From assembly GCA_049568075.1 (NCBI GenBank), contig CP144911.1: a stretch of DNA of 64,000 nucleotides; one strand, given 5' to 3'. The position numbers and the translations under genes were made by a program. Numbering within the stretch: the stretch's first letter is position 1; every line of letters starts with the position of its first letter. A model generated the notes under the pieces. The model saw only the letters and a program-made list of their open reading frames with translations, had not been told where the DNA came from and did no database searches. The stretch comes from Gottfriedia sp049568075 (GTDB lineage: Bacteria; Bacillota; Bacilli; Bacillales; Bacillaceae_G). This document shows positions 16,795-25,861 of the stretch, one piece after another.

Positions 16795-16965
16795 TTATGT
16801 TCGATAAATTGTAAATACCGCATATTCTTGATCTTCTTTATCAAGTGCAAGTCCAAACATTAAATCTTTTTCTTTTAAAGTACGATTTAAACTATCAACA
16901 ATTTTGTATAAATCTCTAGTATATTCAATTTTTGTTGTTGATAATACTTCAATATTTGAATTCAT
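16795..16965 (-). CDS. ypmA: YpmA small protein (56 aa)
   Basis: A 56-codon gene, start ATG at 16965 after TTTAGGAGGAGC. The product begins MNSNIEVLSTTKIEYT and ends EYAVFTIYRT, with LNRTLKEKDLMFGLALD in the middle, matching B. subtilis YpmA nearly throughout. It is first in an operon with ypmB and aspB; the ypmB ribosome site falls right at its end. Function unknown. Confidence 0.88.
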   Translation of the reverse strand: MNSNIEVLSTTKIEYTRDLYKIVDSLNRTLKEKDLMFGLALDKEDQEYAVFTIYRT

Positions 16966-17072
16966 GTTGCTCCTCCTAAAAATGTATTATAAATACATTA
17001 CAATTTATGTCATTATACCACACGTCTAACCTTAAATCCCCTACTATTCTTATGCTAAATTTTGAAAAACTC

Positions 17073-19862
17073 CTAAAAATCTTTTAATAATTCATCCATT
17101 GTATTAATTTTTATTTTGTTTTTCGGGATTAACTTTAAAAATTCTGAACCATAACTAGTATTTATTATGCGATTATCTAAAACAAATAATGAACCTTGAT
17201 CTTTTTCATTTCGGATAAGACGACCATAACCTTGTCTGAACTTAAATACTGCTAATGGTAAAGCTAAACTTGAGAAAGAATTTTCTCCAGCTTTTTTTAA
17301 TAAATTTGATTTAGCAATAAACATAGGCTTTTCAGGGTTTGTAAACGGTAAGCGTACAATGATTAAACAATCTAATTCTTCATTAGGTAGATCAATTCCT
17401 TCCCAAAAAGTGTTCGTACCTAATAAAATTGTTTGTTTAGATTGTAAAAACTGTTTTATTAACTTTTGTTTTCCACCAGGAGAAACACCTTGAGCTAATA
17501 CAGATGAATTCAGTGAGTCTAAATCTTGTATTAATTGATCATAAGTCTGTTTTAATAAATCAAAAGCTGTAAATAAAACTAATGTTCTACCTTTTATTTC
17601 CGTAACAATTTTGCGAATTGTATTCGAAGTTTGTAATGCATACTCTTCTTGTGTAATCTCTTTTATTCCCATTAAATCTGAAGGAATATAGACCCTCATC
17701 CCTTGGGCAAAATCATTTGGGACAGGGTAGATTTTTTCAATAACATTGTTATTTTCACTAATTCCTAATGATGACTTTATAAATGAGAAGGATGAATCAA
17801 TCGACATTGTAGCAGATGTTAGTACAATAGAATTTCTTCCACTAATTAAATAATTTTGTATTAAATCTGCATTTTCAACTTTCTCACTATAAAGCATTGT
17901 CGTATGAAATGAACCTTTTGCTTCAGTTTCCATCCAACAAATATAATGATCATTTTTATCGAATAATATTTCATAAAGACCATTTTTCATGCTTTTTAAT
18001 TGGTCAATAATCATTTTAAACTCCGTAACGATTGAACGGTGAAACGCTGATACCTTATTATCTTCAATTAAATTTAAATATTGCTCGCAACCCGTGAATA
18101 AAGTGTTATTCACATGTATTAATCTATTCGCACATTCTTGAATAACCTTCCAATTTTGGCTAGCAGTATTTTTATCACTTAATGTTATTGACTGTCTAAT
18201 ATTTTCTTTATCAAGTTCATTTTGTTTACTTAAAATAAAATCACGTAATAACCTAAATAACTCATCTGATTCATACTTTATTTCTTTTACTAAATGATCA
18301 ACTTTTTTCCACCATTTTTCACGATTTGGTATTCCCTCATCAAATTTATATAATCGGTGAACAAGTTCATTACTATCAGTAGTACTTAATCTACTTAAAT
18401 ATTGATAATATTTTAAACAAGAAAAAGTAATTCCAAAAGTTTTTGATGCAGTCTCCTCAAGAGTATGTGCCTCATCAATTACAATCGTTTTAACAGAATT
18501 AATTAAGTGATCTTTATTTTTTAAAGTAGACAATAAATATGCATGGTTTGTAATAATTATATCGGCTAACATTAATTGATTTTTAGCCTTTTGATAAAAA
18601 CATTTATGAAACCAAGGATTTGCTTTTTTATTTTCACTTTCTTCGTTACAACAAACACGATCCCATAAATGTAAGCCACCTGAAGGAAGTGATAATTCAT
18701 CTAATTCCCCAGTTTCAGTTTCAGTTAACCAAACTGTAATCATAGCCTTAGATAAAATACTATCGTAATTATCATCAAATTGTTCGCCAACAATATACTC
18801 AAATTTTTGCAGACATAGATAATTTCTTTTACTTTGTATAGAAGCTATTTTTAACTGAAATGGAACTATTTTTTCAACCGTTTTTATATGTTTTTTAAGT
18901 AATTGTTTTTGTAACGCGATGGTACTTGTACTAATGACAACTTGTTTGCCAAATTGTTTTGAGAAAAATGCTGATGGAATTAAATAACCAAATGTCTTGC
19001 CAACACCTGTCCCAGCCTCAGCTAAGAGAATATTATTCTGGCTAAATGCATCGAACACATCGTGCATATACGCAAATTGTTCATCTCTTTTTATAAAATT
19101 TGGAATTTCTACAGCCATCTGATCTACAAGCTCACGTTTAAGATGCTCGTCGAATTCTACAAAATCTTCTTCTTCTTGAGGTAAACTAAAGCTTCTTTTT
19201 TTAAGCGCTATTCGTCTAAATTCTTCATAATCAACAGATTCATTTGAAAAGGATTCAGATTGCTTTTGAAGTAGATCCGAAATATAGTATGTAATGTCAC
19301 TTTTAAAGCTAGTGCTAAGTTTTTCTAATATTTTTAATGATGCATATGGCAAGCTCTCAAGTTTTTTTAATAAAATGGTTAATAATTCGGCAGTTACTTC
19401 AGCATCACTATCAGCTTGATGTGGGTTTTCATGTTGTATATTGAATACTTTTGCTAAATCGGATAATTTATAACTAGTTAAAGTTGGATATAAAATTCTT
19501 GTTAACTCCACTGTATCAATAGCTAACGGTGAAATTTTTGGTAAACCAATCCGCTCAAATTCTTTTTGCAAAAATGTTAAGTCAAAATGCACATTGTGTG
19601 CAACAAAATAAGCGTCATCAAACATCGGGTATAATTCTTCGACTATTTGTTCAAATTGAGGAGCATATTGAACCATTTCATCTGAAATCCCTGTTAGTTC
19701 AGAAATAAAGGTTGGAATATTCATATTTGGATTAATAAAACTTGAAAACTGTTCAATAACTTCTCCACTTTCCAATAAAAAGGCTGCAATTTGAATAATT
19801 CGATCTTGACCTCTATTATTATTTCCGGTTGTTTCTAAGTCAACGACCACAAATTTATTCAT
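17073..19862 (-). CDS. dinG: DinG-type 3'-5' exonuclease/helicase
   Basis: A 929-residue protein, standard for Bacillus DinG. Residues 1-165 form a DnaQ-like DEDDh exonuclease (VVDLETTG at 6-13, VAHNVHFDLTFLQ, HQADSDAEVT). A DinG/XPD helicase follows, with Walker A in AEAGTGVGKT (about 285), DEAH in VIDEAHTLEE, and C-terminal motifs LTSATM, LFTAFD and GRLIRNE. The Cys set of Fe-S XPD helicases is not obvious. It acts on DNA; the B. subtilis protein is mainly an exonuclease. GGAGGTGG precedes the ATG. Confidence 0.93.
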   Translation of the reverse strand: MNKFVVVDLETTGNNNRGQDRIIQIAAFLLESGEVIEQFSSFINPNMNIPTFISELTGISDEMVQYAPQFEQIVEELYPMFDDAYFVAHNVHFDLTFLQKEFERIGLPKISPLAIDTVELTRILYPTLTSYKLSDLAKVFNIQHENPHQADSDAEVTAELLTILLKKLESLPYASLKILEKLSTSFKSDITYYISDLLQKQSESFSNESVDYEEFRRIALKKRSFSLPQEEEDFVEFDEHLKRELVDQMAVEIPNFIKRDEQFAYMHDVFDAFSQNNILLAEAGTGVGKTFGYLIPSAFFSKQFGKQVVISTSTIALQKQLLKKHIKTVEKIVPFQLKIASIQSKRNYLCLQKFEYIVGEQFDDNYDSILSKAMITVWLTETETGELDELSLPSGGLHLWDRVCCNEESENKKANPWFHKCFYQKAKNQLMLADIIITNHAYLLSTLKNKDHLINSVKTIVIDEAHTLEETASKTFGITFSCLKYYQYLSRLSTTDSNELVHRLYKFDEGIPNREKWWKKVDHLVKEIKYESDELFRLLRDFILSKQNELDKENIRQSITLSDKNTASQNWKVIQECANRLIHVNNTLFTGCEQYLNLIEDNKVSAFHRSIVTEFKMIIDQLKSMKNGLYEILFDKNDHYICWMETEAKGSFHTTMLYSEKVENADLIQNYLISGRNSIVLTSATMSIDSSFSFIKSSLGISENNNVIEKIYPVPNDFAQGMRVYIPSDLMGIKEITQEEYALQTSNTIRKIVTEIKGRTLVLFTAFDLLKQTYDQLIQDLDSLNSSVLAQGVSPGGKQKLIKQFLQSKQTILLGTNTFWEGIDLPNEELDCLIIVRLPFTNPEKPMFIAKSNLLKKAGENSFSSLALPLAVFKFRQGYGRLIRNEKDQGSLFVLDNRIINTSYGSEFLKLIPKNKIKINTMDELLKDF

Positions 19863-19934
19863 ATTTTGCCACCTCCAAATTCTCTATATAGATATTATTT
19901 TGCATAAACTGATTAAACAATGCAACCAACAAAA

Positions 19935-20070
19935 AAATCCCCTAAAGAAGGGGATTTCAAATTGCCCTCAAACGCTCGTTTTCTTCGCTGTTTCTCTTGT
20001 TGTGTTAAATACTTTTGATCATCATCATGTAACTTCATGCTTCGAAATTCAAAAGTTGACTTTTTACTTA
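19935..20070. repeat. Decayed third copy of the terminator-associated repeat
   Basis: A terminator hairpin (AAATCCCC-TAAAGAA-GGGGATTT, 19935-19957) is followed by CAAACGCTCGTTTTCTTCG and CTGTTTC. These match the left arm of the repeat cores at 13935 and 50656. ATGCTTCGAAATTCAAAAG matches the right arm (CGCCTCGAAAGACAA...). The middle has drifted. Its right end abuts or overlaps the panD stop codon, and no second hairpin copy remains. Confidence 0.55.
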
Positions 20071-20447
20071 ACTGTACCTGCAATTTCTTTGCCAATCATT
20101 TCGACAATTTCATTTGCATCATTTAAAATAGCAATCTTTGGTTCATGTTGATCCAGTTTCTCTTCCTCTACCTGACCATATGCAATAATAATTACTTTGT
20201 CGCCTTCTTGAACCAATCTAGCTGCTGCACCGTTAAGACAAATTACACCACTTCCACGTTTTCCTGGAATAACATATGTCTCAAGTCGTGCACCGTTATT
20301 ATTATTTACAATTTGAACTTTTTCGTTTTCAAGTACATCAACTGCATCCATTAAATCTTGATCAATTGTAATACTTCCAACATAATTTAAATTAGCTTCT
20401 GTAACTGTAGCTCTATGAAGTTTTGCTCTCATCATTGTGCGAATCAT
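20064..20447 (-). CDS. panD: Aspartate 1-decarboxylase proenzyme
   Basis: A 127-residue pyruvoyl enzyme making beta-alanine for pantothenate. The self-cleavage site Gly24-Ser25 lies in NYVGSITID, the active-site Lys9 and Arg54-type residues are in MRAKLHRATVT and GKRGSGVICLNGAAA, and YGQV is conserved. It is last in panB-panC-panD. GGGGG stands seven bases before the ATG. The product must be cleaved after translation to give the pyruvoyl group. Confidence 0.96.
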   Translation of the reverse strand: MIRTMMRAKLHRATVTEANLNYVGSITIDQDLMDAVDVLENEKVQIVNNNNGARLETYVIPGKRGSGVICLNGAAARLVQEGDKVIIIAYGQVEEEKLDQHEPKIAILNDANEIVEMIGKEIAGTVK

Positions 20448-20473
20448 GTCATTTCCCCCTAGTTGTTCAATCC

Positions 20474-21319
20474 TTAAATAGAAATTAAAATATTATCGAT
20501 TAAGCGAGCATTAGAAAATTTAACTGCTAACGCAATAATTACTTTTCCATTTATTTTATTTAAAGGCTCTAAATCTGGATAAGAATAAATACTTACGTAA
20601 TCTACTGTTCCAGATGTTTCACTTTGTATTGTAGAAATAATATTTTGCATAAGTTGATTTGGATTTAAATTCCCATTATTTATCTCTTCAACTGCTTTTT
20701 GTAAACTTTTATAAAGAACTGGTGCTTCTTGTCTTTCTTTGTCTGTTAAATAGACATTTCTAGAACTTTTAGCTAATCCATCTTCTTCTCTAATAGTTGG
20801 AACTGGATTAATTTTTACAGGAATATTAAAGTCTTCAACTAAACCTTCAATTACAGCGACTTGCTGAGCATCCTTTAATCCAAAATAAGCCTGGTCTGGT
20901 TGAACAATATTAAATAATTTTGTTACAACTAATGCAACACCATCAAAATGTCCAGGTCTTTTTTCACCACAAAGGACATCTACTCGTTTTGTTACTTTCA
21001 TAGTTGATTTTAATTCATTAGGATACATTTCTTCAACTGTTGGATAAAAGAGGCAATCAACACCAGCATTTAGTGCAACTTTTTCATCTCGTTCAAAGTC
21101 CCTTGGATATCGATCAAAATCTTCATTCGGGCCAAATTGAGTCGGATTAACAAAAATACTTAAAACGACGATATCATTATTTTTTCTAGCTTCTTCTAAT
21201 AATGACGCATGACCTTCATGTAAAAATCCCATTGTTGGAACAAATCCAATCGATTTTTCATTTTTTCTGTGAATTTTTAATTCATTTCTTAAATCATTTA
21301 TCGTGTGAAACACTTTCAT
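20474..21319 (-). CDS. panC: Pantothenate synthetase
   Basis: A 281-residue enzyme that joins pantoate and beta-alanine using ATP. FVPTMGFLHEGHASL has the HIGH-like nucleotide motif, FVNPTQFGPNEDFDRYPR and YFGLKDAQQ contact pantoate and ATP, and REEDGLAKSSRNVYL is the KMSKS-like loop. Its ATG overlaps the panB stop by four bases (ATGA), so the pair is translationally coupled. Confidence 0.96.
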   Translation of the reverse strand: MKVFHTINDLRNELKIHRKNEKSIGFVPTMGFLHEGHASLLEEARKNNDIVVLSIFVNPTQFGPNEDFDRYPRDFERDEKVALNAGVDCLFYPTVEEMYPNELKSTMKVTKRVDVLCGEKRPGHFDGVALVVTKLFNIVQPDQAYFGLKDAQQVAVIEGLVEDFNIPVKINPVPTIREEDGLAKSSRNVYLTDKERQEAPVLYKSLQKAVEEINNGNLNPNQLMQNIISTIQSETSGTVDYVSIYSYPDLEPLNKINGKVIIALAVKFSNARLIDNILISI

Positions 21320-22158
21320 TGCGAACTTCCCCCGTATAATGCCTTTAACTGTTCTTCTTTCATCGTAAAAGAATGTTTAGTATCTGGAAATTGTCTAGTT
21401 TTAACTTCTTGTACATATGAAGCAATTGCATTTTCAATTGTTGTAGAGACATTTGCATACTGTTTAACAAACTTAGCTACACGACCAACACCATATGTTA
21501 TTAAATCATGGTAAACAAGTACTTGACCATCTGTATCAACACCAGCACCTATTCCTATTGTTGGAATGGAAAGATCCTTGGTAATATCCTTTGCAATTTG
21601 CTTTGGTACACATTCAAGTACGATTGCAAATGCACCTGCTTCTTCACATTTTTTTGCATCGTTAAACAATTTCATCGCACTTTCAGAGTCACGTGCTTGT
21701 ACTTTATAGCCACCTAATACACCTACAGATTGAGGAGTCAATCCTAAATGAGCTACAACTGGTACTCCCGCGATTGTTAATGCTTTAATCACATCTAAGA
21801 CATTTTCATCTGCACCTTCAACTTTAACAGCGTGTGCATCACCTTCTTGCATAATGCGACATGCACTACGTAATGCTTCTTCTTTTGAAAAGTGGTAAGA
21901 CATGAATGGCATATCTGTCACTATAAACGTATTTTTTGCCCCTCGTTTAACAGCTTTTGAGTGATGAATCATGTCATCTACAGTCACCTTAATTGTAGAA
22001 TCATATCCTAGGACAACATTCCCAAGTGAGTCACCGACTAAAATCATATCTACTTCACTTGCTTCTGCTAATAGTGCTGAAGGGTAATCATAAGCAGTAA
22101 TCATGACAATTGGGTCATTATTTTGTTTCATGTTTAAAAAATCTTTTGTTGTTTTCAT
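21316..22158 (-). CDS. panB: Ketopantoate hydroxymethyltransferase
   Basis: A 280-residue enzyme of usual length that converts 2-oxoisovalerate and methylene-THF to ketopantoate. ITAYDYPSALLAEAS, LVGDSLGNVVLGYDSTIKVTVDDM, VKVEGA and IGIGAG are the conserved Mg/substrate motifs. It is first in the panBCD operon, with AAGGAGG before the ATG and a long leader carrying a tandem RNA motif and a terminator. Confidence 0.96.
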   Translation of the reverse strand: MKTTKDFLNMKQNNDPIVMITAYDYPSALLAEASEVDMILVGDSLGNVVLGYDSTIKVTVDDMIHHSKAVKRGAKNTFIVTDMPFMSYHFSKEEALRSACRIMQEGDAHAVKVEGADENVLDVIKALTIAGVPVVAHLGLTPQSVGVLGGYKVQARDSESAMKLFNDAKKCEEAGAFAIVLECVPKQIAKDITKDLSIPTIGIGAGVDTDGQVLVYHDLITYGVGRVAKFVKQYANVSTTIENAIASYVQEVKTRQFPDTKHSFTMKEEQLKALYGGSSQ

Positions 22159-22201
22159 CTTTTTTCCTCCTTTTAAATGAAGAGGAAATGGGGGCTACAA
22201 T

Positions 22202-22230
22202 AAAAAAACTTTGCTCAAAAGAGAACAAAG
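22202..22230 (-). terminator. Attenuator terminator in the panB leader
   Basis: The minus strand has CTTTGTTC-TCTTTT-GAGCAAAG followed by seven T. It lies between the leader RNA motif and the panB ribosome site, so transcription into panBCD must read through it. Confidence 0.8.
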
Positions 22231-22237
22231 GAAAATT

Positions 22238-22383
22238 GTAAACCGTCTCATTCCTCTGTCCCAGTCCTTATAGGATCAAGGCAGACACATTTTTAGAATT
22301 GATTTTTTAAAACCTGGTGTAGTTCTTCTTAGGATACTAAAGTTTGATTAACCCTATTCAGATACCACCCTTGAAGTATCAGC
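22238..22383 (-). ncRNA. Tandem leader RNA upstream of panBCD (candidate pan motif)
   Basis: Two related copies follow each other on the minus strand. Copy A (22383-22346) has GATACTTCAAGGGTGG then TGAATAGGG. Copy B (22286-22238) has GATCCTATAAGGACTGGG then AGGAATGAGAC. Both fit TGAT-CT-t-AAGG--TGG...GAAT-aG. A leader of this kind in front of panB, often tandem, is known as the pan motif of Firmicutes. The match is by place and architecture, not by a model search. Confidence 0.6.
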
Positions 22384-22408
22384 GATAGTCGCGACCCTTC
22401 CAATACAG

Positions 22409-22436
22409 TTTATAGTAAGAATAGCAATTAAGTAAA
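22409..22436 (-). promoter_or_regulatory. Candidate promoter of panBCD
   Basis: On the minus strand TTTACT (22436-22431), a 16-base spacer and TATAAA (22414-22409). The start would lie near 22402, just before the first leader RNA copy. Confidence 0.5.
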
Positions 22437-22491
22437 GAAAAAACTTGGTATTATTTACAAATATACGTGGCAATTATACAACAAATAAAAT

Positions 22492-22519
22492 AACTCTCTT
22501 TCAAATATAAAAGAGAGTT
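22492..22519 (-). terminator. birA terminator
   Basis: AACTCTCTTT-CAAATATA-AAAGAGAGTT is an exact 10-base stem followed by ATTTTATT on the minus strand. It is just downstream of the birA stop. Confidence 0.85.
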
Positions 22520-22537
22520 GTTTTATTTCGTATTACA

Positions 22538-23521
22538 TTATTTATTTATCGAAATATCCGCTGAATAAATTGTATGAACATTACCTAAGTGGTCTTCAAT
22601 CAATAATTGACCTTCATCAGTAATTCCAATGGCATTACCGACAATTTCTTCGGTTAAAGTCGTGGCTTTTATTTGTTTCCCTAGCGAAATTGCATAGCTT
22701 TCCCATAAAATTTTTATCGGTTTAAAACCTTTTTCTAAAAATATTTCATAGAACTTTTCAAATTCAGCTAATATAGCTTGAATTAAATTTGCCCTCAGAA
22801 AGGTTTGTCCTTTTTCAATACGTAATGATGTAGCAATATCTGACAGTTCTAATGGGTAATCTTCTTCAACTTGATTTACGTTGATCCCAATACCTATGAC
22901 AACGCTTTTAATGCAATCAGCGTCACCTTGCATTTCAGTTAAGATTCCACAAACTTTTTTATTATTGATTAAAATATCATTTGGCCATTTTATATTTGGA
23001 TGTAAACCGGTCACTTTTTCGATGGCTGAAGCAATGACTACAGCCGTTAATAATGTTAGCTGAGGTGCTACTCTAGGTGAAATAGCTGGTCTAAGGATAA
23101 CACTCATTGCTATTGCTTTTCCATCAGAAGTTAACCAGTTTCTTTGTAATCTGCCTCGACCTAATAATTGACGCTCAGCCAAAACGATCGTACCTTCTGG
23201 AGCATCATTTAGCACTAATTCATTAGCAATCGTTTGGGTTGAATTAGTTTCTTCTTGGTACACGACATTTCTTCCAAATTTTTTCGTTTCTAAACCAAGT
23301 TGAATATCCGTTGGAGTTAATCGATCAGATTTGCCTGTAATTTTATATCCAACCTTCCTTACTGCTTCAACTTCAATTCCCTCATCTTGCAATTCTTTCA
23401 TGTATTTCCATATTGCAGTACGTGAAATTCCTAATTTATCACTCAAAAATTGACCTGACAAATATTCATTACTATTTTCCGTAAACAATTGTATAATTCT
23501 TTCTTTTACTTTTGAAGCCAA
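22538..23521 (-). CDS. birA: Biotin-protein ligase / biotin operon repressor
   Basis: A 327-residue bifunctional protein. The N-terminal winged helix (ISRTAIWKYMKELQDEG) binds DNA. The catalytic core carries GRGRLQRNW (biotinyl-AMP loop), IKWPNDILINNKKVCGIL and GIGINVN, and the C-terminal domain is SH3-like. It biotinylates acetyl-CoA/pyruvate carboxylase carriers and represses biotin genes. I chose the TTG at 23521; the GTG at 23533 falls inside the AAGGAGTGG ribosome site. The start overlaps the end of cca by 16 bases, suggesting coupling. Confidence 0.93.
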   Translation of the reverse strand: MASKVKERIIQLFTENSNEYLSGQFLSDKLGISRTAIWKYMKELQDEGIEVEAVRKVGYKITGKSDRLTPTDIQLGLETKKFGRNVVYQEETNSTQTIANELVLNDAPEGTIVLAERQLLGRGRLQRNWLTSDGKAIAMSVILRPAISPRVAPQLTLLTAVVIASAIEKVTGLHPNIKWPNDILINNKKVCGILTEMQGDADCIKSVVIGIGINVNQVEEDYPLELSDIATSLRIEKGQTFLRANLIQAILAEFEKFYEIFLEKGFKPIKILWESYAISLGKQIKATTLTEEIVGNAIGITDEGQLLIEDHLGNVHTIYSADISINK

Positions 23522-24699
23522 TTTATGAACCACTCCTTAACAGCAAGTTGGTTATTCTCAAGCTGTTTCTCTACTAATTGAAATTCTATTTCACTTAATA
23601 CTTCTTTCAACCATGGACCACCTTTTAATTGTGACCATTCTAATAAATCATTACCTGTAATACATATATCTGACTTAGAATAAATCGGTAATTGATTATA
23701 TATATTTTTTAATAATTCCTCATTAAATTCATTTGCATTGATATGATCAATGACACACTGTAAACGCTCATATTTTATTGCATCCTGTAATCCAACTTGA
23801 TATAACTTTGTATTGCTCCATTTAATTTTCGTTTCATTTAACAAATGATATATCTTTAATATTTGTTTCATGCGACTATTCGACATCTTCCAATTTCTTA
23901 AAACCTGTTCTGGGTTATCAACATTACATTTATATATTATTAGCGCCCAAATCTCTTCAATTGTTTTTAATGATTGAATAGGAAGTTCTAATAGATCATT
24001 AAACTGATTTTTATATTCTTTTAAGCTTGGAAGATGATTTACTAAATTTGTTTGTATTAATAGTCCGATGCCTTTTTTAGGTGACTTTCCTATTAACATT
24101 TTTTCTATTTCAACCGAAATGCGTTCAATGGCTATATTTTCAATTAAATGTTTATTTGATTTAATTGCGTTAATCGTTTCATCATGTAAACGAAAATCTA
24201 ATTGGCTTACAAACCGTATACCTCTTAGCATTCTAAGAGCATCTTCTTGAAATCTTTCCTTAGCTTCACCAACACATCTAATTAGCCCATCATAAAGATC
24301 AATTGTACCATTAAAAGGATCTATTATTTCATTATTCGTCGTCATAGCAATGGCATTCATTGTAAAATCTCTTCGTTTTAAATCTTCTTCGATTGATTTT
24401 ACGAATGTAACCTCCGATGGTCTACGAAAATCATGATATGTTGATTCAGTTCGGAATGTTGTAATCTCATATGGCTCACTATTTTGTATAACTAAAACAG
24501 TTCCGTGCTGTAATCCAGTAGGAACGGTTTTTGGAAATATTGACATAACCTCTTCAGGTAAAGCTGAAGTTGCAATATCAATATCTCCAATTGTTCTATT
24601 TAATAATTTATCTCTTACACAACCGCCGACAAAATAGGCCTCGAAACCATTTTTTATTAATTGATCTAATATCGGCTTTGCTTTATCAAAAATTTCCAT
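23506..24699 (-). CDS. cca: CCA-adding tRNA nucleotidyltransferase
   Basis: A 397-residue class II CCA-adding enzyme. FVGGCVRD and GDIDIATSALPEEV form the nucleotidyltransferase core with the metal-binding DxD. RRDFTMNAIA and RMLRGIRFVSQLDFRL are the conserved head/neck motifs, and the C-terminal half is the helical body and tail. It adds and repairs the 3' CCA of tRNA. It sits between bshA (one-base gap) and birA (overlap), as in B. subtilis. Confidence 0.95.
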   Translation of the reverse strand: MEIFDKAKPILDQLIKNGFEAYFVGGCVRDKLLNRTIGDIDIATSALPEEVMSIFPKTVPTGLQHGTVLVIQNSEPYEITTFRTESTYHDFRRPSEVTFVKSIEEDLKRRDFTMNAIAMTTNNEIIDPFNGTIDLYDGLIRCVGEAKERFQEDALRMLRGIRFVSQLDFRLHDETINAIKSNKHLIENIAIERISVEIEKMLIGKSPKKGIGLLIQTNLVNHLPSLKEYKNQFNDLLELPIQSLKTIEEIWALIIYKCNVDNPEQVLRNWKMSNSRMKQILKIYHLLNETKIKWSNTKLYQVGLQDAIKYERLQCVIDHINANEFNEELLKNIYNQLPIYSKSDICITGNDLLEWSQLKGGPWLKEVLSEIEFQLVEKQLENNQLAVKEWFINWLQK

Positions 24700-24700
24700 A

Positions 24701-25831
24701 TTATTTCATTCCTAATAACTCATTATAAATGGATAAATATTGTGAAACGATTTTATTTGATTGAAATCTTTCTTTAACAATTTCAATCGAGCGACTCGCT
24801 ATGCGTTTATATAGTTCTTCATCTTGTAATAAGTTGAGTGTATAATAAGCGATTTGTTCAATATCTCCTAGTTCACAAATAAATCCGTTTTCTCCATGTT
24901 CGATTACTTCTGGAATCCCACCAACTCTAGTACCGATACATGGAACTCCACAAGCCATCGCCTCAAGTAACACTAATCCAAAGCTTTCTTTTGACGAAAG
25001 AAGTAATTTTATATCGCTCATTGAAAGTAACTCTTCAACATTTTCTTGCTTTCCTAAAAATAAAACATCATCCTCAATACGAAGCTCTCTTACTAATTTA
25101 CATAAACTTGAGATTTCCGGACCATCTCCAACTAATAGTAACTTAGATGGAATTTCTTTTCTTACTAAATTAAATACATCTACTACATCTTTTGTTCGTT
25201 TAACTTGGCGGAAATTAGAAATATGTATAATGACTTTTTCATGCTCTAAAATCCCGTACTCTGCTTTTAATGCCCGGCAATTTCTTTTGTAATACACTCT
25301 TTCATCAATAAAATTATACACAGTTTTTATTTCTTTATCAGGGTTAACTAATTCCTCTGTTTGACGAATTAAATCATTTGAGACCGCAGTTACAACATCT
25401 GATTTTTCAATCCCGAACTTAATTAACTCTGTTAAAGATGAGTCATAACCAAGGACAGTTATATCTGTACCATGTAATGTCGTTACAATTTTAATATCAT
25501 GATGAATCATTTGTTTTGCTAGAACAGCACATATTGCATGCGGAATCGCATAATGTACATGTAAAATATCTAATTTTTCACGGTTTGCAATTTCAGCCAT
25601 CTTACTCGCCAATGCTAAATCATATGGAGGATATTGGAAAACTGAATATTGATTTACTTCAACTGCATGATAATAAATATTAGGATATACTTTATTTAAA
25701 CGAAACGGCATACTTGATGAAATAAAATGAATTTCATGTCCTAGTTCTGCTAATAACTTTCCTAGCTCAGTTGCAATCACACCAGAACCGCCTACTGAAG
25801 GATAACATGTAATCCCAATTTTTAATTTCAT
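24701..25831 (-). CDS. bshA: Bacillithiol glycosyltransferase BshA
   Basis: A 376-residue GT4-family enzyme that makes GlcNAc-malate, the first step of bacillithiol synthesis. CYPSVGGSGVIATELG is the N-terminal glycine loop, LHVHYAIPH and TLHGTDITVLGYD are acceptor-side motifs, and SKESFGLVLLEAMACGVP is the UDP-sugar EX7E motif. The start is the ATG at 25831, six bases after AGGAGA. It is followed closely by cca and preceded by bshB1. Confidence 0.95.
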   Translation of the reverse strand: MKLKIGITCYPSVGGSGVIATELGKLLAELGHEIHFISSSMPFRLNKVYPNIYYHAVEVNQYSVFQYPPYDLALASKMAEIANREKLDILHVHYAIPHAICAVLAKQMIHHDIKIVTTLHGTDITVLGYDSSLTELIKFGIEKSDVVTAVSNDLIRQTEELVNPDKEIKTVYNFIDERVYYKRNCRALKAEYGILEHEKVIIHISNFRQVKRTKDVVDVFNLVRKEIPSKLLLVGDGPEISSLCKLVRELRIEDDVLFLGKQENVEELLSMSDIKLLLSSKESFGLVLLEAMACGVPCIGTRVGGIPEVIEHGENGFICELGDIEQIAYYTLNLLQDEELYKRIASRSIEIVKERFQSNKIVSQYLSIYNELLGMK

Positions 25832-25861
25832 TTTATCTCTCCTAAACTTCTTCATTTCTTC

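Noticed and set aside
22330..22383. T-box in the panB leader (AAGGGTGGTATC resembles the T-box core)
   Set aside because: The core AGGGTGGTACCGCG is not complete, Stem I motifs are missing, and the segment is better explained as one of two tandem copies of another RNA motif.
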